44,809 nt of DNA from Lentimicrobiaceae bacterium (lineage in GTDB: Bacteria; Bacteroidota; Bacteroidia; Bacteroidales; F082): NCBI GenBank assembly GCA_018661505.1, contig JABJIE010000040.1, forward strand, positions 1-44,809, read 5' to 3'. The notes under the pieces are model-generated. The model did no database searches, was not told where the DNA came from, and saw only the letters and a list, made by a program, of their open reading frames with translations. Position 1 is the first letter of the stretch. Each line of letters starts with the position of its first letter. Position numbers and translations under genes: made by a program. Below are positions 28,077-37,397 of the stretch, in pieces.

Positions 28077-29120
28077 TTAATCTATTTCCCATGTATTACC
28101 ACTGTTTAAGAGCTCATCAACATTGGTAATTGATGTATTATCTTTTTCGTATTCAATGGATGCCCATACATTATCATCGAATGTTTCAGATTTAACAGCT
28201 CTTATGACTCCAATTGCTGATGGGAATTCTGGAGGTGCCATACTTGCCAACATCATATGAATACCTGGGTCATGGGTACCTGAGTCATGAACTAATATTT
28301 TGTCTATTGTTACACCATTTTTACCAAGTTCAACAACTTTTAATTGTGTACCTTCCAGAATTAGACCTTTTTGAAGATCTTTTCCAAAAAGCATTGGTTC
28401 TCCATGTTCCAAAACAAGTTGATACTCTTCCTTGGTTTCTTTACCTGTTATCATTGAATGTATTTTATTTTGAAAAATGATACAATTTGCAAGAATCTCA
28501 ACAATCGATGTACCTTTAAACTCTGCCGCTTCCTTAAAGATCTTTGACATCAATTTCAAGTTTGTGTCAGGAACTCTTGCAAAGAATTTCCCTTGGGAAC
28601 CTATTACCAATTCGCCTGGATTAAAAGGTATTTCATAAGTGCCTTGTGGCGAGGTTTTTGTTTTTGAGCCAAATGGTGTTGTGGGAGAAAACTGTCCCTT
28701 GGTCAATCCATAGATCTTATTATTAAACATCAAATAATTTATATCTGGATTTCGCCTAGCGATGTGAATAAAGTGATTACCACCAATTGCCATTGAATCA
28801 CCATCACCAGAAATCATCCAAACGCTTAGTTTAGGATTTGTAAGTTTTATTCCTGTTGCGAGGGCTGCTGCTCTGCCATGAATACCATGGATACCATATG
28901 TATTCATGTAATATGGAAATCTTGATGAGCAACCAATTCCTGAAACAACAACAAAATCCTCCTTCGGAATTCCCAACAATGGAAATACATTTTCCAATGA
29001 TCTTAAAATCCCATAATCTCCGCAACCAGGACACCATTTTACCATCTGATCACTTTCAAAGTCTTTTTTAGTTAGATTAAGTTCTTTCGTGTCAATTGTA
29101 TTTTCCATCAAATTAGTCAT
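28077..29120 (-). CDS. korB: 2-oxoacid:ferredoxin oxidoreductase, beta subunit (KorB-like)
   Basis: Thiamine-diphosphate subunit of a 2-oxoacid:ferredoxin oxidoreductase, probably 2-oxoglutarate synthase (2-oxoglutarate + CoA + oxidised ferredoxin to succinyl-CoA + CO2 + reduced ferredoxin). The 347-residue protein has the KWCPGCGDYG cysteine motif (C30, C33), GIGCSSRFPYY, HGRAAALATGIK, and the ThDP-binding GDGDSMAIGGNH (about 105-116) followed by NN. Its start overlaps the korA stop by 8 bases, so the subunits are translationally coupled. An in-frame ATG at 29108 is an equally possible start. Substrate preference is inferred from family resemblance. Confidence 0.9.
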   Translation of the reverse strand: MTNLMENTIDTKELNLTKKDFESDQMVKWCPGCGDYGILRSLENVFPLLGIPKEDFVVVSGIGCSSRFPYYMNTYGIHGIHGRAAALATGIKLTNPKLSVWMISGDGDSMAIGGNHFIHIARRNPDINYLMFNNKIYGLTKGQFSPTTPFGSKTKTSPQGTYEIPFNPGELVIGSQGKFFARVPDTNLKLMSKIFKEAAEFKGTSIVEILANCIIFQNKIHSMITGKETKEEYQLVLEHGEPMLFGKDLQKGLILEGTQLKVVELGKNGVTIDKILVHDSGTHDPGIHMMLASMAPPEFPSAIGVIRAVKSETFDDNVWASIEYEKDNTSITNVDELLNSGNTWEID

Positions 29121-30960
29121 TTAGAATTTCATTAACTTTTTCTGTTATCTCGACAACCATAAATGGCAGTCCCTGTACTTTGTTGAATTGTTCATAACTG
29201 AATTCGGGAAATTGCATTCTCAAATAATTAACAAATTGTCCCATATTTATTTCACACACTAGAATCCTCTTATATCTGGAAAGCACTTCTTTGGTATTTC
29301 TTGGTAATGGCATTATGTATTTAAAATGTGCTAAGCTTACTGATTTGCCTTCTTCTATTAATTTTTCGATTGCTGTTAATAAAACACCATAGGTACCTCC
29401 CCAACTTATAACCAATAAATCACTAATATCTCCACCTATAACTTCTTGTTTAGGTATATAGTTGGATACCAATTTAACTTTATCTTCACGAAGCTCGGTC
29501 ATTAACTGGTGGTTAAGTGGATCCATAGAAACATTACCAGTAATATTTTCCTTTTCCAATCCACCAATTCTATGTCTTAATCCCTCAGTTCCCGGTAACG
29601 CCCACCGTCTATTAAGTTTCTTCTCATCACGTAAGTATGGTTGATAACTATCATCATTTGCCTCAACCAAAGGAGTCTCGATGGGCTGCATCTCCTTCAT
29701 TTTTGGAATTTTAAAAACCTCAGATCCATTTGCTATTGATCCATCGGATAGCAAAATAACTGGTGTCATATGCTCGATTGCAAGTTTCGATGCTTCGTAG
29801 GCAGAATAATAGCAATCAGAAGCACTTTGAGCTGCAATAATAATGCAAGGCGCCTCTCCATTTCGTCCAAATAATGCTTGCATTAAATCACTTTGTTCAG
29901 ATTTAGTTGGCAATCCCGTGGATGGTCCTCCCCTTTGAACATCAACTATTACAATTGGAAGCTCTGTTATAACAGCAAGGCCAATAGCTTCGCTTTTTAA
30001 AGAAAATCCTGGCCCTGATGTTGTTGTTATTGCCAATGCTCCAGCAAAACTTGCACCTATTGTGGAAACGATACCTGCTATTTCATCCTCAGCCTGAAAA
30101 GAAACTGCAGAAAACTGCTTGTGCCTTGACAATTCCTGTAATATTTCAGATGCTGGTGTTATGGGATATGATCCCAAAAATAAATTTCGACCAGACTTTT
30201 CTGATGCAGCAAGAAAGCCCCAAGCTGTTGCTAGGTTACCTGTAACATTCCTATATTTTCCCTTTTGTAAAGGTGCAGGTTCAATTTTGAAAGTATTGGC
30301 AAATGCCTCTATGGTATCTCCAAAATTAAATCCGGCCTCTAAAACAAGCTTATTGGCCTGTACAATAAGAGGATTTGATTTAAACTTAGTTTCAAAGAAT
30401 GAGAATGTCTTGGTATAGTCACGATTAAACATATAGAATATCAACCCCAGTGCAAACATATTCTTTGATTTCTGGGATGTCTTATTATCTATGTTAAGAT
30501 CCCTGACTGTTGCACGAGTTAAAGTTGTAAGAGGAACCTTAACAACCAAATGACCAATTAATGAGCCATCCTCAAGTGGATTAGTTTCATAACCTGCCTT
30601 TTTGAGGTTCTTTTCAATAAATGAATCTGTATCAACAATTATGATAGAATCGTTGGCTATCCATCTCATATTAGCCTTAAGTGAAGCAGGATTCATAGCT
30701 ACCAGAACATCAGCAAGATCACCGGATGTATGTATGTCAGTTTTACCAAAACGTATTTGGAATCCTGAAACACCAGCAACAGTGCCTTGTGGAGCTCTTA
30801 TCTCAGCCGGGTAATCTGGGAATGTCGCAAAGTCATTACCTGCAAATGCTGTTGAATCTGAGAACAATCCACCCGTGAGCTGCATACCATCTCCAGAATC
30901 TCCTGCGAACCTTATCACAGCATGCTCCAATTCAACCACTTTATTCCTATTTGATATCAT
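29113..30960 (-). CDS. korA: 2-oxoacid:ferredoxin oxidoreductase, fused gamma-alpha subunit (KorA-like)
   Basis: A 615-residue subunit in which the gamma domain (about 1-200, with RFAGDSGDGMQLTGGL at 18-33 and PDYPAEIRAPQGT) is fused to the alpha domain (about 240-600). The alpha domain has LGSYPITPASEILQEL, the QAEDEIAGI segment and GPSTGLPTKSEQSDLM (about 342-357). This fused KorA plus separate KorB layout is the usual two-subunit form that lacks the delta ferredoxin subunit. The missing iron-sulfur partner could be the stand-alone ferredoxin encoded divergently 430 bases upstream. A minus-strand -7 box lies 26 bases before the ATG. Confidence 0.92.
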   Translation of the reverse strand: MISNRNKVVELEHAVIRFAGDSGDGMQLTGGLFSDSTAFAGNDFATFPDYPAEIRAPQGTVAGVSGFQIRFGKTDIHTSGDLADVLVAMNPASLKANMRWIANDSIIIVDTDSFIEKNLKKAGYETNPLEDGSLIGHLVVKVPLTTLTRATVRDLNIDNKTSQKSKNMFALGLIFYMFNRDYTKTFSFFETKFKSNPLIVQANKLVLEAGFNFGDTIEAFANTFKIEPAPLQKGKYRNVTGNLATAWGFLAASEKSGRNLFLGSYPITPASEILQELSRHKQFSAVSFQAEDEIAGIVSTIGASFAGALAITTTSGPGFSLKSEAIGLAVITELPIVIVDVQRGGPSTGLPTKSEQSDLMQALFGRNGEAPCIIIAAQSASDCYYSAYEASKLAIEHMTPVILLSDGSIANGSEVFKIPKMKEMQPIETPLVEANDDSYQPYLRDEKKLNRRWALPGTEGLRHRIGGLEKENITGNVSMDPLNHQLMTELREDKVKLVSNYIPKQEVIGGDISDLLVISWGGTYGVLLTAIEKLIEEGKSVSLAHFKYIMPLPRNTKEVLSRYKRILVCEINMGQFVNYLRMQFPEFSYEQFNKVQGLPFMVVEITEKVNEILND

Positions 30961-30986
30961 GTGTGCTTTTAGTTTAAATTATTCAA

Positions 30987-30994
30987 CAAAACTA
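30987..30994 (-). promoter_or_regulatory. -7 promoter box for korAB
   Basis: On the minus strand this reads TAGTTTTG, an exact TAnnTTTG match 26 bases before the korA ATG. No TTTG is found at the -33 position. Confidence 0.5.
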
Positions 30995-31349
30995 AAGCTA
31001 TTTTGGTTTAGATTCTGTTAAATAATTAATATTTTTAACCACCAAAATCAAGCATTTGCACCAAAGCCACAAAGGCTCTAAACGCCTTATTTATTGCTCT
31101 TTATGACTTTTTTAAATCGTTATAAAAGCCAATTATTAACTATCTATAATCATTCTAAATACGAAATGATTCATATTGCCATCAAATTCGCAAGAATAAT
31201 TCATTTTTTATAATTTTTATGATATAAATTTACAAGCGAATTTTTAGCAATAATTAGTTATAAACAAGGTGCATGTTTTAACATATTTTAGATTAATTTC
31301 AAATAACCCTAAAAAATACCTGAAAAATATTGTGTATTGAACAAAACTT

Positions 31350-31357
31350 TATATTTG
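31350..31357 (+). promoter_or_regulatory. -7 promoter box for the ferredoxin gene
   Basis: TATATTTG, an exact TAnnTTTG match, lies 32 bases before the ATG. A partial -33 element ATTG is at 31329-31332, 17 bases upstream. Confidence 0.6.
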
Positions 31358-31389
31358 CAGAGTAATTATTAAATTAAATATACTGCAAT

Positions 31390-31557
31390 ATGGCTTATAT
31401 AATCACAGATGACTGCACTGCCTGTGGCACCTGCCTCGATGAATGTCCGGTGGAAGCAATAGAAGAAGGAGATATTTATGTAATTGATCCGGATCTTTGT
31501 ACTGATTGTGGTGCGTGTGCTGATGTTTGTCCAGTTGAAGCAATTCATCCGGAATAA
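31390..31557 (+). CDS. 2x[4Fe-4S] ferredoxin
   Basis: A 55-residue bacterial-type ferredoxin. Translation from the ATG gives two complete CxxCxxCxxxCP cluster motifs: CTACGTCLDECP (9-20) and CTDCGACADVCP (37-48). These bind two [4Fe-4S] clusters and carry one electron each. The two halves are internally duplicated (CPVEAI occurs in both). It has its own promoter and a strong terminator, and sits between korAB (divergent) and sucAB (same strand), so it is a natural electron acceptor for the KorAB oxidoreductase. That pairing is inferred from position. The gene is short and easily missed by ORF length cut-offs. Confidence 0.95.
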   Translation: MAYIITDDCTACGTCLDECPVEAIEEGDIYVIDPDLCTDCGACADVCPVEAIHPE

Positions 31558-31575
31558 ACAGATATAATTTATAAT

Positions 31576-31618
31576 AATCCCGATACCAATCGATGTTGGT
31601 AAATCGGGATTTTTTTTA
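31576..31618 (+). terminator. Rho-independent terminator after the ferredoxin gene
   Basis: A 9-bp stem AATCCCGAT/ATCGGGATT (31576-31584 with 31603-31611) is extended by an inner ACCAA/TTGGT stem and followed by a run of T. It separates the ferredoxin transcript from sucA. Confidence 0.9.
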
Positions 31619-31712
31619 ATCGAAATCACTATTTTGAATCTTTCTAAATTAACAAGAAACAGCAGTAATTACAAACTAATAAGGTCTAAAAGTCATACAC
31701 TAACTATCAGTT

Positions 31713-34565
31713 ATGGATAGATACAACTTCTTAAATAATTCAGACCCTTCAACCATAGAAGAGCTTTATAAAAAGTATAAAGAAAATCCATCAGAATTAG
31801 ACGAAGGTTGGGCAAGTTTCTTTGAGGGAATGGATTTTGCATTACAAAATTATTCCGCAAATAGTTCTGAACTATCATCATCAGATGAATTTAAAGTGAT
31901 TAACCTTATAAATGATTACAGGAGAAGAGGGCATCTATTTACAAAAACGAATCCGGTTCGTAAAAGAAGAGAATATAAACCTTCGCTAAGTTTAGATTAC
32001 TTTGATTTAACTGAAAAAGACCTTGACAGGGAATTTGATGCAGGTCATAAACTTGGTATAGGTAGAGCAAAACTAAAAGATATTATATCTTTCCTAGAGC
32101 AGACATATTGCAGGTCTATTGGCGTAGAATTTTTATTCATAAGAGATTTGGAAATGGTAACTTGGCTTCAACATCATTTTGAGAGTCATAGAAATAGTCC
32201 TGAATATTCAAATGATGAGAAACTATACATACTGGAAAAATTGCGCAGATCTGTCTTTTTTGAGTTTTTTCTCCAAAAAAAGTTTCCGGGTCAAAAAAGA
32301 TTCTCATTGGAAGGTGCAGAAGCACTTATACCAGCTCTAGATGCGATTATGGAGAAAGGTTCTGAGACAGGTATAAAAGAGTTTATAATTGGAATGCCAC
32401 ACCGAGGCCGACTTAATGTATTGGTAAATATTCTCAGAAAACCGTATAAAGATGTATTTTCAGAATTTGAAGGTGTTGAGTATGATAATGAAAGTCTACT
32501 TGGAGATGTTAAATATCACCTTGGATACACCATCAATAGAAAGTCTAGTAATGGTAAAGAAATAAAATTTACCCTTGCTCCAAACCCTTCTCACCTAGAA
32601 GCTGTGGATCCTGTAGTTGAAGGCATCACACGAGCAAAAATTGATGAGATATATGAAGGTGATGCCAGTAACATAGCTCCAATATTAATACATGGCGATT
32701 CTTCCATAGCCGGTCAAGGTGTTGTATACGAAGTACTACAGATGCAAGACTTAGCTGGTTACTCAACAGGTGGAACCATTCATTTGGTTATCAACAACCA
32801 AATTGGGTTTACAACAGATTATCTTGATGCAAGATCTTCAACATATTGTACTGATGTTGCAAAAACAACTCTTTCTCCAGTCTTTCATGTTAACGGAGAT
32901 GATCCAGAGTCATTGGTTTATAGTATTCAGACAGCAATGGAGTTTAGAAATAAATTCAAAAAAGATGTATTCATAGATATCCTATGTTATCGTCGTTATG
33001 GGCACAATGAAGGTGATGAACCAAGATTTACACAACCTACATTATACAAGGCCATTGAGAAACATCCTAACCCATATATAATCTACAAGGATCAACTCAT
33101 TAAAGAAGGAATAACTGATGCCGAGACATGTGAGAAAGAAGAAACACAGTTCCTTGAAAAACTTGAAGAAAACTATGTAAAAGGTAAAACCACCAAAAAA
33201 ACAACCATTGATAGTTTTCTTTCTGAAACATGGAAGGATATTAGAAAAGCTGAAGAAAACGATTTTTTGAAATCACCGGATACATCAATAAAAAAGACTA
33301 CTTTAAAAAGGTTGGTGAAAAAATTGAATGAATTACCTGACAATAAAAAGTTCTTCAGAAAAAGTGTTCGACTGCATAACCAAAGATTAAAAATGTTGGA
33401 AGATGGTGGAAAATTTGACTGGGCCATGGGCGAACTTCTTGCCTATGGCAGCCTTGTTGAAGCAGGTATTCCTATTCGTATCAGCGGTCAGGATGTTGAG
33501 CGTGGAACTTTTTCACATCGTCACGCAGTGTTAAGTTTAGAAAATAGTGAGGAAAAATATATTCCTCTGCAGCACTTAACTGAGGATCAAGCATCATTTG
33601 AAATTTATAATTCAAGTTTATCTGAATATGGTGTTTTAGGATTTGAATATGGATATTCACTTGCATCACCCAATAAACTTACAATATGGGAAGCTCAATT
33701 TGGCGATTTTGCTAATGCAGCTCAAGTTATTTTTGATCAATTTATTAGCAGTGCAGAGGATAAATGGAATGTAATGAATGACTTAGTAGTTCTGCTACCC
33801 CATGGTTATGAGGGGCAGGGTCCGGAGCATTCAAGTGCAAGAATGGAAAGGTTTCTGTTACTGTGCGCCGATAATAATATGCAAGTTGCAAATTGCACTA
33901 CACCCGCAAATTTCTTTCATATCCTTCGTCGTCAATTATACAGACCATTTAGAAAGCCATTGATAGTATTTACACCAAAAAGTTTATTACGTCATCCAAA
34001 ATGTATTTCACCTTCATCCGCCTTCACATCTGGTGGCTTTAAAGAAATAATAGATGATAATACTACCAAACCTGAATTGGTAGAAAAAATTGCAATGTGT
34101 ACAGGTAAGATATACTATGAATTACTTCAGGAAAATGAAAAAATAGCTGATGGAAGAGTAGCTATTGTGCGAATTGAACAGCTATACCCATTTCCAATGA
34201 TTCAATTGAAAGAAATACTCAGCAGATATAAAAATGCAACTAGCTATAATTGGGTACAGGAAGAGCCTTCAAACATGGGAGCATGGGAATATGTATTCAA
34301 CAAACTTACAGATGAGATTAAAATAAGTGTAGTTGCAAGGCCTGCTAGTGGAAGCCCTTCTACAGGATCTCATAAATTTCACAACATAAGGCAACAAAAG
34401 ATCATAGACAAAGTATTTGGTTTATGTGACTGCCCATATATAAACGATGAGTGTAAGATGGGCTGTATTGGAAATAAATGGAAATCCTTTGAAAAGGAGT
34501 TAGAAGAAATGAATATAGATAAAATGGAGAGCACGTTTCATTCAGGCTCTAAACCATTGAAATAA
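31713..34565 (+). CDS. sucA: 2-oxoglutarate dehydrogenase E1 component
   Basis: Thiamine-diphosphate E1 of the 2-oxoglutarate dehydrogenase complex (decarboxylates 2-oxoglutarate and passes the succinyl group to the E2 lipoyl arm). The 950-residue length is near the family norm. The N-terminal E2-binding segment, starting YNFLNNSDPSTIEELY, is present. Other motifs: GMPHRGRLNVL (about 226-236), the ThDP-binding IHGDSSIAGQGVVYE...NN (about 327-365) and RYGHNEGDEPRFTQP (about 429). The C-terminal 45 residues past the usual end form an extension with four cysteines (905, 907, 914, 918; pattern CxCx6Cx3C) of unknown role. sucB follows after 33 bases; no lpd gene is nearby. Confidence 0.95.
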   Translation: MDRYNFLNNSDPSTIEELYKKYKENPSELDEGWASFFEGMDFALQNYSANSSELSSSDEFKVINLINDYRRRGHLFTKTNPVRKRREYKPSLSLDYFDLTEKDLDREFDAGHKLGIGRAKLKDIISFLEQTYCRSIGVEFLFIRDLEMVTWLQHHFESHRNSPEYSNDEKLYILEKLRRSVFFEFFLQKKFPGQKRFSLEGAEALIPALDAIMEKGSETGIKEFIIGMPHRGRLNVLVNILRKPYKDVFSEFEGVEYDNESLLGDVKYHLGYTINRKSSNGKEIKFTLAPNPSHLEAVDPVVEGITRAKIDEIYEGDASNIAPILIHGDSSIAGQGVVYEVLQMQDLAGYSTGGTIHLVINNQIGFTTDYLDARSSTYCTDVAKTTLSPVFHVNGDDPESLVYSIQTAMEFRNKFKKDVFIDILCYRRYGHNEGDEPRFTQPTLYKAIEKHPNPYIIYKDQLIKEGITDAETCEKEETQFLEKLEENYVKGKTTKKTTIDSFLSETWKDIRKAEENDFLKSPDTSIKKTTLKRLVKKLNELPDNKKFFRKSVRLHNQRLKMLEDGGKFDWAMGELLAYGSLVEAGIPIRISGQDVERGTFSHRHAVLSLENSEEKYIPLQHLTEDQASFEIYNSSLSEYGVLGFEYGYSLASPNKLTIWEAQFGDFANAAQVIFDQFISSAEDKWNVMNDLVVLLPHGYEGQGPEHSSARMERFLLLCADNNMQVANCTTPANFFHILRRQLYRPFRKPLIVFTPKSLLRHPKCISPSSAFTSGGFKEIIDDNTTKPELVEKIAMCTGKIYYELLQENEKIADGRVAIVRIEQLYPFPMIQLKEILSRYKNATSYNWVQEEPSNMGAWEYVFNKLTDEIKISVVARPASGSPSTGSHKFHNIRQQKIIDKVFGLCDCPYINDECKMGCIGNKWKSFEKELEEMNIDKMESTFHSGSKPLK

Positions 34566-34598
34566 ATATAAATTGATAACTGTAACTAAGATACTTCC

Positions 34599-35870
34599 AT
34601 GAAAGTTGAAATAACAGTACCAAGCCCAGGTGAATCCATCACTGAAGTCCAAATCGCTGAATGGCTAGTTGGCAATGGAGATCACGTAGAGGAAAATCAG
34701 GATATTGTTGAAATTGATTCTGATAAAGCTACCCTTAGCATTGCTGCTCAAGCAACAGGTAAATTAAAAATACTTGTTCAAGAGGGAGAAACTGTAGAAA
34801 TAGATTCAGTAATTGGTGAGATTGACACAAAAGCAAAAGGGAAAAAATCTAAACCCTCGAAGGAAACAGAAAAAGAGCAAGTGGTTGAAAAACCCAAGAA
34901 AAAAGAACCAGAGGTAAAAGAACCAGAGGCAAAAGACGAGGAATCAGAGATACCTATGCCCGTAGTAGACCTTAATATTTCACCTGTTGCCCGTAAATTA
35001 ATGGCTGAAAAAGACATGAGTGAAAAGGATATCATCAACTTCCTGCAGCATCATAGAATAGGAAAAGCAGATATCGAATATATTTCAGATAATAGAAGTG
35101 CAGATAAGTCTGTTGAAATCTCAACATCATGGTCTGGTGGCAGAGAAAGTAGTCGTACAAAAATGACAATGCTGAGAAAAAGACTTTCTCAGCGACTGGT
35201 TAGTGTTAAGAATGAAACAGCCATGTTAACTACCTTTAATGAGGTTAACATGACACCAATAATGAATATTAGAAAAAAATATAAGGAAGTATTTGCAAAA
35301 CAGCATGGTATAGGATTAGGATTTATGTCATTTTTCACAAAGGCAGTAACAGAAGCCATGGCATACTTTCCTCAGATAAACTCACAAATTAATGGGGATG
35401 AAGTTCTAAGCTTTGAATATGTTGATATTAGTATCGCGATTAGTGCTCCAAAGGGTTTAGTTGTGCCCATTCTGCGAAATGCTGAAAGTATGAGCTTGGC
35501 AAAAATTGAACAAGAGATTAAAAATCTGGCTAACAAGGCAAGAGAAAATAAATTAACTCTTGAGGAAATGACAGGTGGTACTTTTACAATAACAAATGGA
35601 GGTGTGTTTGGTTCAATGATGTCTACACCCATAATAAATCCTCCACAAAGTGCCATATTAGGTATGCATAATATTGTTGAAAGACCTATAGCTGTTGATG
35701 GAAAGGTTGAAATTCACCCAATGATGTACATAGCTATGTCCTATGACCACAGAATAATAGATGGAAAGGAGTCCGTAGGATTTCTTGTGAAAGTTAAAGA
35801 ACTCCTTGAAAATCCTGAGAGAATGATTTTTGGAGCAAAAGATCCCATGGAAGTTTTACTGGGAGTTTGA
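34599..35870 (+). CDS. sucB: Dihydrolipoamide succinyltransferase (E2 of 2-oxoglutarate dehydrogenase)
   Basis: E2 core of the complex, moving the succinyl group from E1 to CoA. The 423-residue protein has one N-terminal lipoyl domain with the modified lysine K43 in [11 protein letters not shown] Lys/Glu/Pro-rich linker follows (about 78-120). The E3-binding domain at about 127-163 starts normally ([11 protein letters not shown]), but the usual GTGxxGR turn reads NFLQHHR. The acyltransferase domain (about 187-423) carries the catalytic H384/D388 in YDHRIIDG. It forms an operon with sucA. The 149 bases after it hold no gene and only a weak hairpin without a T run. Confidence 0.94.
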   Translation: MKVEITVPSPGESITEVQIAEWLVGNGDHVEENQDIVEIDSDKATLSIAAQATGKLKILVQEGETVEIDSVIGEIDTKAKGKKSKPSKETEKEQVVEKPKKKEPEVKEPEAKDEESEIPMPVVDLNISPVARKLMAEKDMSEKDIINFLQHHRIGKADIEYISDNRSADKSVEISTSWSGGRESSRTKMTMLRKRLSQRLVSVKNETAMLTTFNEVNMTPIMNIRKKYKEVFAKQHGIGLGFMSFFTKAVTEAMAYFPQINSQINGDEVLSFEYVDISIAISAPKGLVVPILRNAESMSLAKIEQEIKNLANKARENKLTLEEMTGGTFTITNGGVFGSMMSTPIINPPQSAILGMHNIVERPIAVDGKVEIHPMMYIAMSYDHRIIDGKESVGFLVKVKELLENPERMIFGAKDPMEVLLGV

Positions 35871-36019
35871 TTGCTGACGGCAATAGTTACCTATCTTGAA
35901 TTATTTTAAATGAGTAATAAATTTGATTTTCTTGTTATTGAGACTGGAATGACAATGGGACTAAAGGTATTGGAAACCACTATAACATTGATGTTCCATC
36001 GTAGATTTGAAAATTTCAA

Positions 36020-37375
36020 TTAATCATGACGCAGTGATTCAACTGGATCTTGATCAGCAGCTTTTCTTGCAGGTAACCATCCAAAGATTATTCCAACACC
36101 TGTAGCAACTCCAAAGGAAAGCATAATAGAACCAAAAGAAACTATTGTTTTAATATCTGTGGATGCTGTGATTAAATTGGCCATTATTACACCTACCAGT
36201 ATTCCTATAAGGCCTCCCGTAATACTTATTAACATTGCTTCTGCCAGAAATTGAAATATTATATCTTTTTTTGTTGCTCCAATGGCTCTTCTCACACCAA
36301 TTTCGCGAATCCTTTCCATCACGGAGGCAAGCATTATATTCATAATTCCTATTCCTCCCACAATAAGAGAAATGCCAGCAATTGCTCCCAAAACAATATT
36401 AAAGATATCCTTTGTTTTTTGCTCCTGTTTTAATAGTAACTCAGGAATTTTAATTTCGAAATCGTCAACTCCCATATGCCTTCTTGATAAAATGTGTTCG
36501 ATTGCTTCAGTGGTAGACTCAAGTTGAGAACTCTCTTTTACTTGTACTACTATTTTACTAAGTTGATTATCAGACTCAGAAGCTTCATATGATGTTGTAG
36601 TAACCATTCTGCCTCCTCCAAAAAACATTACAGTACCTCCTCCCATCATTGACGACTGTGCCATAAGTGACCTATCCTTAAACCTCATCAATATTGTTTT
36701 TATGGGTATAAAAACATTTCTATTATAGCTGCTTACTCCCAGACCTTCGGCTTTTTTACTTACTGGAACTCCCTTCAGAACCCCTATAACTTTCAACCAT
36801 ATCGCACCGCATTTAATTTGTCGCCCAATTGGATTAGTTTTTGGGAAAAGTTTCGCTACAACTTCGGGACCTATCACACATACTGGAGCTCCCATTTCAA
36901 TCTGTTCAGCACTAAAATAATTTCCTTTTTTTAGTTCTTGATTAAACAACGTAAAAAAGTCATCCGTTACCCCACTCAAATTTACCATCAAATTATTACC
37001 CTTTCTAATTGCGGGGGTGGTATATATTATCTCAGGGCTAACACTCTCAACTGTTGGTATTGATTCCAAAATATTATTAGCATCTTTTATGGTTAATCCC
37101 TGTGAGAATTTTTTATTAATCTCCTTACTTTCTTCATCACCTGAGGCTGCATCGTCTTCTGAAAGGGCTTGTGATTTGGGAGTAATTATAATATTATTTA
37201 GTCCAACAAGTTTTATTTGATCCAGTATTTCCTGTCTAGCACCATTACCAATCGCTAACATTGCAATTACAGCAGCAACACCGAATATGATTCCCAATGC
37301 AGTAAGAATAGAACGAAATTTATTTGTAATTACCGCTTCAAGTGAAATAGATAGTATTAAGAAATATCTCTCCAT
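36020..37375 (-). CDS. MacB-like ABC transporter permease
   Basis: A 451-residue FtsX/MacB-type permease with one N-terminal membrane helix (about 17-42, in FRSILTALGIIFGVAAVIAML), a large periplasmic MacB_PCD domain (about 45-300) and three C-terminal helices (about 330-440) with the MNIMLASVMERIREIGVRRAIG coupling segment (quoted in part: ERIREIGVRRAIGA). The ATPase domain of E. coli MacB is absent, so it needs a separate ATPase; none is adjacent. An ATG 135 bases further upstream would overlap the adaptor gene, so 37375, giving MERYFLILS, is chosen. The stop of the adaptor gene is 22 bases upstream. Likely role: efflux or export together with that adaptor. Confidence 0.88.
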   Translation of the reverse strand: MERYFLILSISLEAVITNKFRSILTALGIIFGVAAVIAMLAIGNGARQEILDQIKLVGLNNIIITPKSQALSEDDAASGDEESKEINKKFSQGLTIKDANNILESIPTVESVSPEIIYTTPAIRKGNNLMVNLSGVTDDFFTLFNQELKKGNYFSAEQIEMGAPVCVIGPEVVAKLFPKTNPIGRQIKCGAIWLKVIGVLKGVPVSKKAEGLGVSSYNRNVFIPIKTILMRFKDRSLMAQSSMMGGGTVMFFGGGRMVTTTSYEASESDNQLSKIVVQVKESSQLESTTEAIEHILSRRHMGVDDFEIKIPELLLKQEQKTKDIFNIVLGAIAGISLIVGGIGIMNIMLASVMERIREIGVRRAIGATKKDIIFQFLAEAMLISITGGLIGILVGVIMANLITASTDIKTIVSFGSIMLSFGVATGVGIIFGWLPARKAADQDPVESLRHD

Positions 37376-37397
37376 AATTGTCTTTATCTCCCAGTCT

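Larger units (their letters stand above)
30961..31389. other. Divergent intergenic region between korA and the ferredoxin gene
   Basis: A 429-base AT-rich region separating the minus-strand kor operon from the plus-strand ferredoxin-suc genes. It contains the -7 boxes of both directions near its two ends. No ORF or RNA gene is recognised in the middle. A region this long could hold a regulator site, but I see no clear palindrome. Confidence 0.55.

Noticed and set aside
31369-31629. 86-codon minus-strand ORF opposite the ferredoxin
   Set aside because: Its composition is a shadow of the ferredoxin reading frame, whose eight cysteines in two perfect cluster motifs make the plus strand the real gene.
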